This document shows, piece after piece, positions 50,564 through 59,040 of a DNA stretch of 64,000 bases. A program made the position numbers and the translations under genes. How positions within the stretch are numbered: the stretch's first letter is position 1; the number at the start of each line of letters is the position of its first letter. The notes beneath the pieces were generated by a model that was not told where the DNA came from, ran no database searches, and worked only from the letters and a program-made list of their open reading frames with translations. Source of the DNA: Kuafuiihalomonas sp050331295 (GTDB lineage: Bacteria; Myxococcota; Kuafuiibacteriia; Kuafuiibacteriales; Kuafuiibacteriaceae); the NCBI GenBank assembly GCA_050331295.1, contig JBHJGZ010000006.1, forward strand, positions 310,001 to 374,000, in the 5' to 3' direction.

Positions 50564-52531
50564 ATGAAATACGGATGGAGCACCGTTCTCGTCGTCGTTT
50601 CGGGTTGGGGTTGCCCTCCATCCGAGTCTGCATCGGTCACTTCCCTCCCGTCGGTCGACATCGCGATGGAGCGCCCAGCGTTGAACCAAGCGCTCTTTCT
50701 CCGGGGAGACCCGCTCTTTTGGGTGGAAGACCAGAATGAAGACGGCGCGGTAGACGCCCGCGAAACGGTCCAGATTTGGAGCCTTCGGCGTCCGTCCGTA
50801 CCCGACCCGTGGACCCCGACCGGCGCCTTCACCGCGGATACGGTCTCGCGGCTTCGCGCCCTCCAGTCGGTCCCGGGACCGACGCCGGAGTCCATCGACG
50901 AACTTCTTGCAGCCGAACTGGCTCAAGGCGCTCCGACGTTGGTCTACACCGACCTTCGGCGCGCCGACCCATTCAAGATACAGCTGACGCGGGACGTGGA
51001 GGCGCTGGCCAGAGTTATCGAAGAGCTCTACCAGCGCCAGCTCGGATCGCTCGACTTCAAATCGAAGATTCCCGACTCGGGCCCGGCTTTAGCGCTGTTT
51101 GCCAGAAACCAGGCGCCGTGGTGCATGGCGGAAGCCACCGAAAGCAACCCAGCGTGCAACGCGGTGCCCGGCGCCGAAGCGATCTCGGGGCTCTATCCTC
51201 CGGAGCTGCAGGCGCAAGCAGACTTCTGCGCCCAGCTCGCGGCTCGAGACGATGCGGAAGCCCTCCTGGCGCCCACGGTCGCGGTTCGGAGGCGTAACGA
51301 GTCACTCGTCGCGGTGCCCTACAGCTCGGCATTCGCTCCCCAGACCGAGGAGGCGGCGGCGCATCTGACGAGGATGGCCGAGCGGTTTGCATCTCGCGAA
51401 GAACTGGCCGGGTATCTGCGGGCCGCAGCCGAGGCGTTCCGCACGAACGACTGGGCCCATGCCGATGAAATGTGGCTCCGTATGGATGCCGCATCCCGAG
51501 TCTACCTTCGCGTCGCGCCGGACGAGGCATTCTTCTCGCCCTGCGGACGAAAAGCGATGTTTCACCTCAGCTTCGGCTGGACGGACACCCGGACCGAAAG
51601 CTGGCAGAGAAAACTACGACTGTTCCGACAGGAAATGGAGACGGAGGTGGCTCGTCTTTCGAACGGAAGCTATCAGGCTCGCCGAGTCGATTTTCGCCTC
51701 CCCGACTTCGTCCAAATCGTCTTGAATGCCGGAGACAGCCGCCGACCTTTCGGCGCGTACATCGGACAGAGTCTCCCCAACTTCGGACCCCTCTCGGAGA
51801 ACGCGCGCAGAACCGTCGCCATGGTGAATCTCTATGCGGACCCGGACAGCCGCGCCCAGCTTCTCGGGGAGGCTGAAGCCGTTTTCTGTTCCATTGAAGC
51901 GTTCACCCGATTCGACGAGGCTCGCCTGATCAGCACCGCTTTTCACGATGTCGCGCGGAACCTCGGCCCGACGACTCGACATCAGGTCGACGGACAAACC
52001 GACAAGGAGTCGTTCGGTGGGGCGCTGGCGGCTACGATGGAAGAGTTGCAGGCTCAAACGCTCTCTCAGCATCTCATTCGGTGGCTCGCCGCCAAGGACC
52101 TGCTCTCGGAGACGACCGCGCGCGAGGTCTTTTCATTCGGACTTCTTTGGGCTCTGTCCCACTATAGCCGCAACATGTACGCCGCGAATGGCCGCCCCCG
52201 ACCGTACAGCCATCTCGCCGCCATCGAGATCGCCCAACTGATGGAAGCGGACGTCCTCGAATGGCGCTCGGACCAGACCGCTGCGAACGGGCGGGACCGG
52301 GGCTGCTTCGCGGTTGGCTGGAACGCCGTCGACGCCGCACTCGAAGAGCTGGTCTCGATGATCGTTCGGATTCGCGCCACCGCCTCGAAGGAAGAAGCCG
52401 AACGCTTGGTCGATCGATTCGTACGGCATCTCAATGATGAAATTCACGACGCCGTCCAGGAACGTTGGCGTCGCTTTCCCAGGTCGAGCTTCGTATACGG
52501 ACTTCGATATCCCGCGGAGGCACAAAGATGA
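50564..52531 (+). CDS. Exported dipeptidyl-peptidase-III-like pseudopeptidase (M49-like)
   Basis: 655 residues with a lipoprotein-type N-terminus (STVLVVVSGWGC). Early on, an EF-hand-like DQNEDGAVDARE is visible. The C-terminal half follows bacterial/plant M49 proteins: FHDVARNLGPTTR near 459 aligns with F/LHExxHxLGP, and MEELQAQTLSQHL near 491 aligns with LEEAKAD. A later long helix region (YSHLAAIEIAQLMEADVLEW, VDRFV) also fits. The zinc motif is broken (HDxxRN for HExxH), so only one His and the later Glu remain; it is probably a peptide-binding rather than a peptide-cleaving protein. The stop overlaps the HAMP gene (ATGA). Confidence 0.65.
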   Translation: MKYGWSTVLVVVSGWGCPPSESASVTSLPSVDIAMERPALNQALFLRGDPLFWVEDQNEDGAVDARETVQIWSLRRPSVPDPWTPTGAFTADTVSRLRALQSVPGPTPESIDELLAAELAQGAPTLVYTDLRRADPFKIQLTRDVEALARVIEELYQRQLGSLDFKSKIPDSGPALALFARNQAPWCMAEATESNPACNAVPGAEAISGLYPPELQAQADFCAQLAARDDAEALLAPTVAVRRRNESLVAVPYSSAFAPQTEEAAAHLTRMAERFASREELAGYLRAAAEAFRTNDWAHADEMWLRMDAASRVYLRVAPDEAFFSPCGRKAMFHLSFGWTDTRTESWQRKLRLFRQEMETEVARLSNGSYQARRVDFRLPDFVQIVLNAGDSRRPFGAYIGQSLPNFGPLSENARRTVAMVNLYADPDSRAQLLGEAEAVFCSIEAFTRFDEARLISTAFHDVARNLGPTTRHQVDGQTDKESFGGALAATMEELQAQTLSQHLIRWLAAKDLLSETTAREVFSFGLLWALSHYSRNMYAANGRPRPYSHLAAIEIAQLMEADVLEWRSDQTAANGRDRGCFAVGWNAVDAALEELVSMIVRIRATASKEEAERLVDRFVRHLNDEIHDAVQERWRRFPRSSFVYGLRYPAEAQR

Positions 52532-53721
52532 GCATTCGGGTCACCCTCCAAAGCATCATGGTCGTGGGACTGTTCACTGCAGGAGCCAGCCTGATGCTGG
52601 TCGCCGGTCGCATCAGCAGCGACGTCGATGAGACACCTCTGCTGCTCCTCCACCGGCAGGCGGTCTTGAGCCAACGTGCGGCCCGCGAGGCCCAGAACTT
52701 CGCCGAAACCGTAGACCGGTCGGCCCTCGACGACCTGCGGGCTACGATGCAGATGTTTTCCGCAACACAGATTGCTCTGAGGATCGGAGGCCGGGCTCCC
52801 CTGGACCGCGAGGGGTCGATGACCGAACTTCGAGGTACGGCCGACAAAGCGCTGTTGGCCTCGCTCGAGCAGCTCTCGGAAGCCTGGGAAGGGATGACGG
52901 GCTCCATCGAGTCGCTGATCCGTTTCGCACGCGAACGGCGCGACGCGCTCGTGGAACTGGAGCGCGTGAGTCCCCGGCTCCTGAGGAAGGTCGATGAAAT
53001 GACCGAACTCATGACGCGAAATCGCGTGGGCACCTTGCAGACCCGGGCGATGGCGGCCCGGTCGGCGGTCTGGGCCCAGGCCGCAGCGAGGAAGGCCATG
53101 GCCTATCACGCCATGCCGGAAGCGGAACGCGAGCGAGAGCTGGATGGGGCCGTGCTGCGGTTTTCCCGAGCTTACGAACAGCTTCGAGAAGGCGGGAACC
53201 TCGACGCATCAATGGGCCTCGGCGTCGGGCGCATTTCTGCACTGGCCGGCACGTCGATCTCCGGCAAATTGGACGAGGTCGAGTGGCTGTGGATCGACCA
53301 CGTCGACGCCATCGAGCGGCTGAAGGAAGCCGAAGCCGCCTTGCAGATCCCCCTATCCGAGCTGACTTCGGAAAGCCCGGAGGTTCTGGCCGCGGTGGAC
53401 CAAGCGGTTTCGCGTTCCAGAGCCGTCGAGGCGCAACGAAGACGCAGCGAGGCCATCGGGGGCGTCGTCGTCGCTGCGGTCGGGCTGGCGGGCATGCTTC
53501 TCGGATTGCTCTATGTCCTCTGGATCGGTCAGGTCCTCGGACGCCTGCAGAGGACCGCGGCCCGCGTCAGCGTCGGGGGCTCCGATGAGCCCATCAAGGT
53601 GGACGGTCCGGCCGAGCTCACGGACCTCGCGCGCTCCTTCGAGCGGATGCGGGTCAGCCTGCAAAAGGCCTTGCATCTCTTGGAGCGAGACCGGAGAAGC
53701 GGGTCTATTGACTTACCTTGA
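52528..53721 (+). CDS. Two-TM HAMP-domain membrane protein without output domain
   Basis: About 397 residues. TM1 at ~7-27 (LQSIMVVGLFTAGASLMLVAG), a ~280-residue periplasmic helical region resembling the type IV-pilus/nitrate-sensor four-helix type, TM2 at ~311-333 (GGVVVAAVGLAGMLLGLLYVLW) and a HAMP domain at ~334-385 (GPAELTDLARSFERMRVSLQKAL). The chain stops right after HAMP: there is no kinase, cyclase or methyl-accepting module. Output must pass to a separate protein. GGAGG lies 8 nt before the ATG, which overlaps the previous stop. The preceding lipoprotein is the natural candidate for its ligand or partner. Confidence 0.85.
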   Translation: MSIRVTLQSIMVVGLFTAGASLMLVAGRISSDVDETPLLLLHRQAVLSQRAAREAQNFAETVDRSALDDLRATMQMFSATQIALRIGGRAPLDREGSMTELRGTADKALLASLEQLSEAWEGMTGSIESLIRFARERRDALVELERVSPRLLRKVDEMTELMTRNRVGTLQTRAMAARSAVWAQAAARKAMAYHAMPEAERERELDGAVLRFSRAYEQLREGGNLDASMGLGVGRISALAGTSISGKLDEVEWLWIDHVDAIERLKEAEAALQIPLSELTSESPEVLAAVDQAVSRSRAVEAQRRRSEAIGGVVVAAVGLAGMLLGLLYVLWIGQVLGRLQRTAARVSVGGSDEPIKVDGPAELTDLARSFERMRVSLQKALHLLERDRRSGSIDLP

Positions 53722-53777
53722 ACTACAGCACCACTGTTCCGACGGAGGGTTCTGGCACCCTTGGGAGGGGTCGTAAG

Positions 53778-55040
53778 TTGTCGGATCCAGCGGGTATTCA
53801 AGACGTCCATCCGGCCGAAGAGGCTCATCCGTACCTCCAGCTGACCCCTCATGAGACCTTCTTCCGGCGTCTGGAAGGGCTCGCCGAGCTGAGAGGTGTT
53901 CAGCCGGAGCAATCTGAGCACGGACCCAAGTGGACCCACGCAGCCCAGCACTGCGCCTTCGCCATCGCGCCCCTGGTCAACCGATGGATTTCCGGCCGCA
54001 TCGCCCCGGAGGTCGGGTCCATGTCCTGGCCCCCGTTGATGGTGGTCCTGCCGGATCGACCGAACGCGGAGGCGCTCGAGGCCCTGCGTCTTCAGGGCGC
54101 CAACATGGTGGTCACCGAGGCGGACCTGGAGGGCCTTTTCGAGTACGAGGCCCCTCGAAGGCTTCTTCGGTCCTCCGAGTGGTTTCAGGGTTCCCTTTCC
54201 ACGGTGGCCGCGGCCGACGTGCTGCAGATGCTGAGTCATCGGTCCGCTCTCCTTCAGGTCAACTGCCCCCACGCCGTCCCGATACGAGCTTCAACCTGGC
54301 GGGAAGGGGCAGATCCGTGCACGGGCGCGGCCCGGTGTCCCGGCTTTGTAGGCCGGGTGTACCTGGAACAGGGCCGGATCGTGCATGCGGAAACCCCCCA
54401 ACACAAGGGTTTGGAGGCCCTCGCCCAGATCCTGGACCTCAATGAAGGGCAACTCAGGGTGCACGAGGTATTCGTCCGCCCAGGCTCCAATACCGTTCAG
54501 GGCACCACCCAGCAGGCACTCCTGGAAGCAGCGCGTCGCTCCGACGAGCGCAATCGAGCATTCGTCGGGGATCTGCTGGGATTCCCTAGGGCAACCCGGC
54601 GCGGCCCGGCGCCGCCCGCTTGGGGTCCCGTCAGCGGCCCCAGCAGCGGGTCTCCGGGCGTCCGCCGACCCCAAGCGGTCTCGGTTCGCCGGCCCTTCAC
54701 CCGGGTCCGGACGTCGGCGCCAGAGGCCTCCATGGAAGCGGCCGAGTCCCTGTCGCCGGTGGTGCGAGCTCCACTGGGAGGCGATCCGGTGTTGGTCCGG
54801 GGCGACGGAGACCCCGAGAGCCTGGGCGCCGTGGGGACCTTGGCCAGCGAGGCTTGGTCTCGGGCCGGCCAGACGCTGGGTCTCGGACCCCTTCGAGGAT
54901 GGCTCCGAAACGGAACATCGGCGGCGCTCCTCGGCCGGCTCGGTCCTCACGGTGTGAGCCTCGGCCTGCATCGCGAGCCCGAGAACGCCTTTCGACGCTT
55001 GCGGACTCTCATGACGGAGCTGGACGAGACCGCCCCATGA
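53778..55040 (+). CDS. DUF4388-containing cytoplasmic protein
   Basis: About 420 residues. A DUF4388 (PATAN-like) domain lies at ~135-230: FQGSLSTVAAADVLQML, then GRVYLEQGRIVHAETPQHKGLEAL and LRVHE. A Pro/Arg-rich low-complexity linker follows and the C-terminus is a short helical region. DUF4388 proteins in Myxococcota often accompany small Ras-like GTPases or two-component regulators and are thought to be protein-interaction modules. TTG 53778 was chosen because GGAGGGG lies about 8 nt upstream; TTG 53718 would overlap the HAMP gene without a ribosome site. Its end overlaps the roadblock gene by 4 nt. Confidence 0.75.
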   Translation: MSDPAGIQDVHPAEEAHPYLQLTPHETFFRRLEGLAELRGVQPEQSEHGPKWTHAAQHCAFAIAPLVNRWISGRIAPEVGSMSWPPLMVVLPDRPNAEALEALRLQGANMVVTEADLEGLFEYEAPRRLLRSSEWFQGSLSTVAAADVLQMLSHRSALLQVNCPHAVPIRASTWREGADPCTGAARCPGFVGRVYLEQGRIVHAETPQHKGLEALAQILDLNEGQLRVHEVFVRPGSNTVQGTTQQALLEAARRSDERNRAFVGDLLGFPRATRRGPAPPAWGPVSGPSSGSPGVRRPQAVSVRRPFTRVRTSAPEASMEAAESLSPVVRAPLGGDPVLVRGDGDPESLGAVGTLASEAWSRAGQTLGLGPLRGWLRNGTSAALLGRLGPHGVSLGLHREPENAFRRLRTLMTELDETAP

Positions 55041-55693
55041 GTCTGCTCCAGAACCTGTGCAGCATTCCCGGCGTCGCGGGTGCCGCGGTGTTCACGGAAA
55101 GCGGCGTCTGCATCGAGCAGCGTTTGGCTCCGCCCCTCACCACGGAGGATCTTCGCACCGCTTTGACCGACGTTCGGGGCGGCCTGGACGCCTGCGAGTT
55201 CGTCGATGGCTCTCCGAGCCAACTCGGCCTGGCCGATTTCGAGGGAGGCCAGCTTGCGGTCCTGGTGGCCGGACCCTTCGCCGTGATCACGCTGGGGCAC
55301 CAAACCCTCAATCCCAATCAGCTATGGGTGGCCTTCGGTGCCCTTCGTTCCAAGCTCGAACGATTGAATCGTGCCGGGGCCCTGGACGGCTCCCTCTCTG
55401 CCAGCCTGGATCTTCCTGCCATTTTGGAGCCGCCACATCCAGGAATCGAAGCGAACGACCAGGTTTCACCCGCGACGTTGCGGCGGGTGGTTCGCGCGCT
55501 CAGCGAGTCGATGGGTCCCATCGGACGAGTCATCGTGCAGCAAGAGCTGGGACGAGTCGGTTTTCCAGACGGCGACCTTCCGCGGTCCATGCTCAAGGCC
55601 CTGCTCGACCGCCTGGCGCTGCACATCGAGGGCCCGCAAGAGAGATCGGCGTTTCAGGGCCGGATCCAAGCAGATGTGAACATCGACCCGTGA
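55037..55693 (+). CDS. Roadblock/LC7-like protein with C-terminal helical domain
   Basis: About 218 residues. Residues ~1-110 (LLQNLCSIPGVAGAAVFTESG, ADFEGGQLAVLVAG, PFAVITLG) follow the roadblock/LC7 fold, the same fold as MglB, the GAP of the MglA polarity GTPase. The C-terminal ~80 residues (SPATLRRVVRALSESMGPIGRVIVQQELG ... LLDRLALHIEGP) form a helical domain often found at the C-terminus of Myxococcota signalling proteins. No GTPase gene is present in the window. ATG 55037 overlaps the stop of the DUF4388 gene (ATGA), so the two products are very likely partners. Confidence 0.7.
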   Translation: MSLLQNLCSIPGVAGAAVFTESGVCIEQRLAPPLTTEDLRTALTDVRGGLDACEFVDGSPSQLGLADFEGGQLAVLVAGPFAVITLGHQTLNPNQLWVAFGALRSKLERLNRAGALDGSLSASLDLPAILEPPHPGIEANDQVSPATLRRVVRALSESMGPIGRVIVQQELGRVGFPDGDLPRSMLKALLDRLALHIEGPQERSAFQGRIQADVNIDP

Positions 55694-55715
55694 CCTCCAC
55701 GGCGCCCGCGCAGGC

Positions 55716-56147
55716 TCAACGCGGCGGGATGGAGGCTTGGATCTGACCCCGTAGGTCGCTGTCTCCCCCGGCGGCCGCGCAAATATCCTCTGGCCGGGAC
55801 GATTCCATGAATGCGCTGAGGAACGTGCGGCAGCCACGCGGGTCGAGTCGGGCCAATATCTCCACACCGATGGCTGCGGCTTCCACCCGGGCTGCTTGCG
55901 ACCGACCCTCCTGTTCGAGCCGGCACGCGGGTGCGAAGGCCTGGATCCAGGCCTGAGCCGCCCGCTCTTCTCCGTCCAGGTCGTCCGGCGCGGTGCCGTC
56001 GGGCATCGCGGTGCGGTTTTGGGTCAGATAGCTTCGTACCGCCCGGCTCCACTGGGTCATGCACTCGGTGGGGGAGCGCCCCTCCGCCGCGCCGATGAAG
56101 CTGGCCATTCCCAACCCGCCCCAAATCATGAGCGTTCGCGCTCGCAT
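55716..56147 (-). CDS. Small secreted protein of unknown function
   Basis: About 143 residues. The N-terminus MRARTLMIWGGLGMASFIGAAEG is a signal peptide. The mature protein is helical with four or five Cys (ECMTQW, FAPACRL, DPRGCRTFL, EDICAAAGG) that could pair into disulfides. No family is recognised. It is downstream of the epimerase gene on the same strand and converges with the roadblock gene. ATG 56147 is preferred to the GTG/ATG further upstream because the signal peptide starts there. Confidence 0.6.
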   Translation of the reverse strand: MRARTLMIWGGLGMASFIGAAEGRSPTECMTQWSRAVRSYLTQNRTAMPDGTAPDDLDGEERAAQAWIQAFAPACRLEQEGRSQAARVEAAAIGVEILARLDPRGCRTFLSAFMESSRPEDICAAAGGDSDLRGQIQASIPPR

Positions 56148-56190
56148 CGCCGAAACGATGTCACGGCTCCTCCACGGGGACAAGAAAGGG

Positions 56191-57108
56191 TCACTGGTCC
56201 AAGACGGATCGAATCGTCTGGATCAGATCGAACCGCGGCACGAAACCGAGTTGTTCCCGAGCAGAGCGTCCATCGACGATGCAATGAAATTGGATGTGAC
56301 GGATCTCCGGCGGCGGAAATCCCAGCAGCCCGAGTCCCCACCCGGTTTGGAGCAACCGGCGGGCCACCGCCATGGGAACCGGACGGGGCCGCCGCCCGAG
56401 CACGTCGAGGATCTTCGATAGCGGTGCCTCACCCGGGCCGACCACGTTGAAGACGCCTTTGGCATCCTGTTCCAGCGCCAGCAGGATGGCCTGCACGACA
56501 TCTTCTTCGTGGATCAGCTGAACCATGGGGTCGAAGCCCATCACGGTCATGGGCCGTTCGAGGCGCAAGTAATTGGAAGGTGCGTTGCGCACGCGAGGCC
56601 CGATGACATGAACCGGCCTCAGCATCACCGTCGAAACCTCCGGGCGGCGATAGAAGAAGCTCTCCACGATGCGGTCCACCGCGACGAGATCCCGAATCTC
56701 GACGTAGTGTTCGGCGCCGAGAAGCGGAGCATCCTCGGTGAGGAAATGAGAGTTGTCGGGATGTGGGCCGTAGATGTTGGCACTCGACAGGACGACCAGC
56801 TTGTGCACCCCGTACTGCGCCGACACTTCGAGCAGTCGCTGGGTGCCCGCCACGTTGTAGCGATATTGCCCGATCTCATTGCGGGGATTGTGGATGATGC
56901 CCATGTGCACGACGCCGAACACGGAGCACGTGCGAAAGACGTCCTCCATGGCGCGCCACCGAACGTCGGCCCGAACGGTGGTCACATCCTTCGGCAACCG
57001 GTCGACCGGGCGTCGGTCTACTGCGACCACGTGGTACCGACGGTGCAGCTGCTGAACGACCAACCGGCCGAGATTCCCAGCCGCTCCGGTAACGATGACG
57101 GTACGCAT
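56191..57108 (-). CDS. NAD-dependent epimerase/dehydratase family protein
   Basis: About 305 residues of the extended SDR family. VTGAAGNLGRLVVQQL at the N-terminus binds NAD(P). SSANIYGPH near 116 provides the Ser, but the usual YxxxK is less clear: HYVEIRDL follows, with Tyr and no Lys three residues later, so catalysis may be altered. The substrate could be a nucleotide sugar or a small hydroxy compound. It starts 4 bp after the acyltransferase stop on the same strand, so both are probably co-transcribed. Confidence 0.8.
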   Translation of the reverse strand: MRTVIVTGAAGNLGRLVVQQLHRRYHVVAVDRRPVDRLPKDVTTVRADVRWRAMEDVFRTCSVFGVVHMGIIHNPRNEIGQYRYNVAGTQRLLEVSAQYGVHKLVVLSSANIYGPHPDNSHFLTEDAPLLGAEHYVEIRDLVAVDRIVESFFYRRPEVSTVMLRPVHVIGPRVRNAPSNYLRLERPMTVMGFDPMVQLIHEEDVVQAILLALEQDAKGVFNVVGPGEAPLSKILDVLGRRPRPVPMAVARRLLQTGWGLGLLGFPPPEIRHIQFHCIVDGRSAREQLGFVPRFDLIQTIRSVLDQ

Positions 57109-57112
57109 CGGA

Positions 57113-57964
57113 TCACACGAAAACGCCTTGTCGGTCGGCAAGACTTCGGTCGACCAAGTCTTGAACCGTAGCCCTGACCTGCTCGATGTACGGACGAATG
57201 ACCGCGTCTTCCTCGTGTCCACTGCCAAGAAAGTTCATCGCAGCACCGAACGTGATCCGGTAGCGGGTGGGAAGAGGGAGAAGACCGACCGGACCGAGCA
57301 GAGGAAAGGTCGGGGTGATGGGAAGCGCCGGCATCCCGAGCGCGCGGGCCAGTCCCTGAAGGTTGACCATCGCCGGCGCCTGCTCCTCCGCTCCCACCAC
57401 CGACACCGGCACGATGGGCGTGTTCATTTCCAGGGCCAGGCGCATGAACCCGGTGCCGAAGCGGGCCAGGCGATAGCGTCGGTCGAACGTCTTGGACAGG
57501 CCGCGCACGCCTTCTGGAAACACCAGGATCGCCTCCTCGTGGGCCAGCAGTCGCCGGCAGTTTTCCGGCGTGCCCACGACCTGACCCAGCCTGGCCAGCG
57601 CGATGGAAACATACGGGAGTCGGGGAACCCAACGTTCCACCATCGAGCGGACCATCCGGGGCGGCTCGCGCTCGAGGATCATGGCGCAGGCGATCATGAG
57701 CCCGTCGAAGGGCAGCTGTCCCGAGTGGTTGGAAACCAAAAGGACGCGACCGTCGGGAACGTTTTCGATGCCCTGCGTCACGCAGCGAAAATAACTGCGG
57801 TAAAGCCACGCCATCGGCGCCGCAGCGTACCGAATCGAACTGGGCTCGAACCCGAACGGATCGACCCCCAGCGGTCCCACGTCATGATCGAGACGAGCGG
57901 CCTTGGCTCGGATCTCGGGCGATATGAAGCGGTCGAACCACGCACCTCGGTCGGGCTCACTCAC
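57113..57964 (-). CDS. Phospholipid/glycerol acyltransferase-like protein
   Basis: About 283 residues. The PlsC-like signature is NHSGQLPFDG near 90 (an H-x6-D variant of HX4D) and FPEGVRGLSK near 153. A hydrophobic segment (TPTFPLLGPVGLLPLP) near 220 suggests membrane association. It probably transfers an acyl chain to a glycerolipid or other hydroxyl substrate. GTG 57964 was chosen because GAGG stands just before it; the open frame extends to 58207 but overlaps the divergent asparaginase gene. Confidence 0.82.
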   Translation of the reverse strand: MSEPDRGAWFDRFISPEIRAKAARLDHDVGPLGVDPFGFEPSSIRYAAAPMAWLYRSYFRCVTQGIENVPDGRVLLVSNHSGQLPFDGLMIACAMILEREPPRMVRSMVERWVPRLPYVSIALARLGQVVGTPENCRRLLAHEEAILVFPEGVRGLSKTFDRRYRLARFGTGFMRLALEMNTPIVPVSVVGAEEQAPAMVNLQGLARALGMPALPITPTFPLLGPVGLLPLPTRYRITFGAAMNFLGSGHEEDAVIRPYIEQVRATVQDLVDRSLADRQGVFV

Positions 57965-58066
57965 GAGACCTCGATAAGCCAATCCTCCGCTCGGCGCCAG
58001 CCGAGCTCGTCGACCTCCGACCCATGCACCTTGCCACGCGTCGGACCAAAGACCAGCCTCCGCATC

Positions 58067-59011
58067 ATGTCTTTGGTCATGGTCGGTCTGGTATGGGCCG
58101 CGGCAGTCCAGCCACCGTCGTGCTCGCAAACCGAGCGATGGACCCTGGTGGCGCACGGCGGTGCTGGCGCCTGGCAGCTCCCGCCCCAAAAACGAGAGCG
58201 TGCGCAAGATGTCCTGCGTACCTCACTGGCGGTGGGTGCATCGATGTTGCGGGAGGGCGCGACCGGAATCGATGTGGTGGAAGCGGTCATCACCCGGCTG
58301 GAGGACGCCCCCGAACTCAACGCGGGGCGCGGCGGCATCCCCAACCGGGAAGGTTACGTCGAGTTGGATGCGGCCATCATGCAAGGGTCGGACCTGGACG
58401 CAGGTGCCGTGGCGGGCCTCCGGGTGGTGAAGAATCCGATCCGATTGGCCCGGGCGGTCATGCAACGATCCCCTCATGTCCTGTTCGTCGACCGCGGAGC
58501 GGTGGCATTCGCCGAGAAGATGGGTCTCACCATCGTGGACCCCGCGTACTTTTTGGTTCGTGCTCCTTCCGCAAAGGTCAGCAAGGAGAAGTCTGGCACC
58601 GTGGGCGCGGTGGTCCTGGACCGCTGCGGCCACGTCACGGCCGGAACGTCCACCGGTGGCTACGACGCCAAGATCCCTGGGCGCGTCGGCGACGTTCCGG
58701 TGATCGGCGCGGGGACCTACGCCAACGACCGAACCGCCGCCCTATCCGCCACCGGATACGGCGAGTTCTTCATTCGATACACCGCTGCCCACGATGTCTC
58801 GGCCCTGATGGAGTACAAAGGTGTCTCGCTGGCAGAGGCCATGCGTCGGGTACTGGAGGACAAGATAAAGCCGGCTGGGGCAACCGGGGGGCTGATCGGC
58901 GTCACCCGAGACGGGACCTGGGCGACGCAGCATACATCGGCCGGGATGCTTCGCGGCCACGTGGACCAGGACCGATCCCCCCGCGTCACGATCTTTGGCC
59001 GTCTCCGCTGA
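58067..59011 (+). CDS. Isoaspartyl peptidase / L-asparaginase (Ntn-hydrolase), exported
   Basis: About 314 residues. WTLVAHGGAGAW near 26 opens the fold. The autocatalytic cleavage site and nucleophile Thr lie in SGTVGAVVLD near 178, followed by AGTSTGGYDAKIPGRVGDVPVIGAGTYA, which is nearly diagnostic for type-2 asparaginases. It hydrolyses Asn or isoAsp dipeptides after self-cleavage into alpha and beta subunits. The N-terminus (LVMVGLVWAAAV, then a Cys) is hydrophobic, so it may be secreted or lipid-anchored. An in-frame TTG at 58031 would give a longer, more basic leader. Confidence 0.9.
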   Translation: MSLVMVGLVWAAAVQPPSCSQTERWTLVAHGGAGAWQLPPQKRERAQDVLRTSLAVGASMLREGATGIDVVEAVITRLEDAPELNAGRGGIPNREGYVELDAAIMQGSDLDAGAVAGLRVVKNPIRLARAVMQRSPHVLFVDRGAVAFAEKMGLTIVDPAYFLVRAPSAKVSKEKSGTVGAVVLDRCGHVTAGTSTGGYDAKIPGRVGDVPVIGAGTYANDRTAALSATGYGEFFIRYTAAHDVSALMEYKGVSLAEAMRRVLEDKIKPAGATGGLIGVTRDGTWATQHTSAGMLRGHVDQDRSPRVTIFGRLR

Positions 59012-59040
59012 CGCGTCCACCGACGTGCTATGTTGATTCC

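Noticed and set aside
57095..58066. Upstream extension of the asparaginase frame
   Set aside because: It overlaps the divergent acyltransferase gene completely and lacks any domain; the enzyme starts near 58067.
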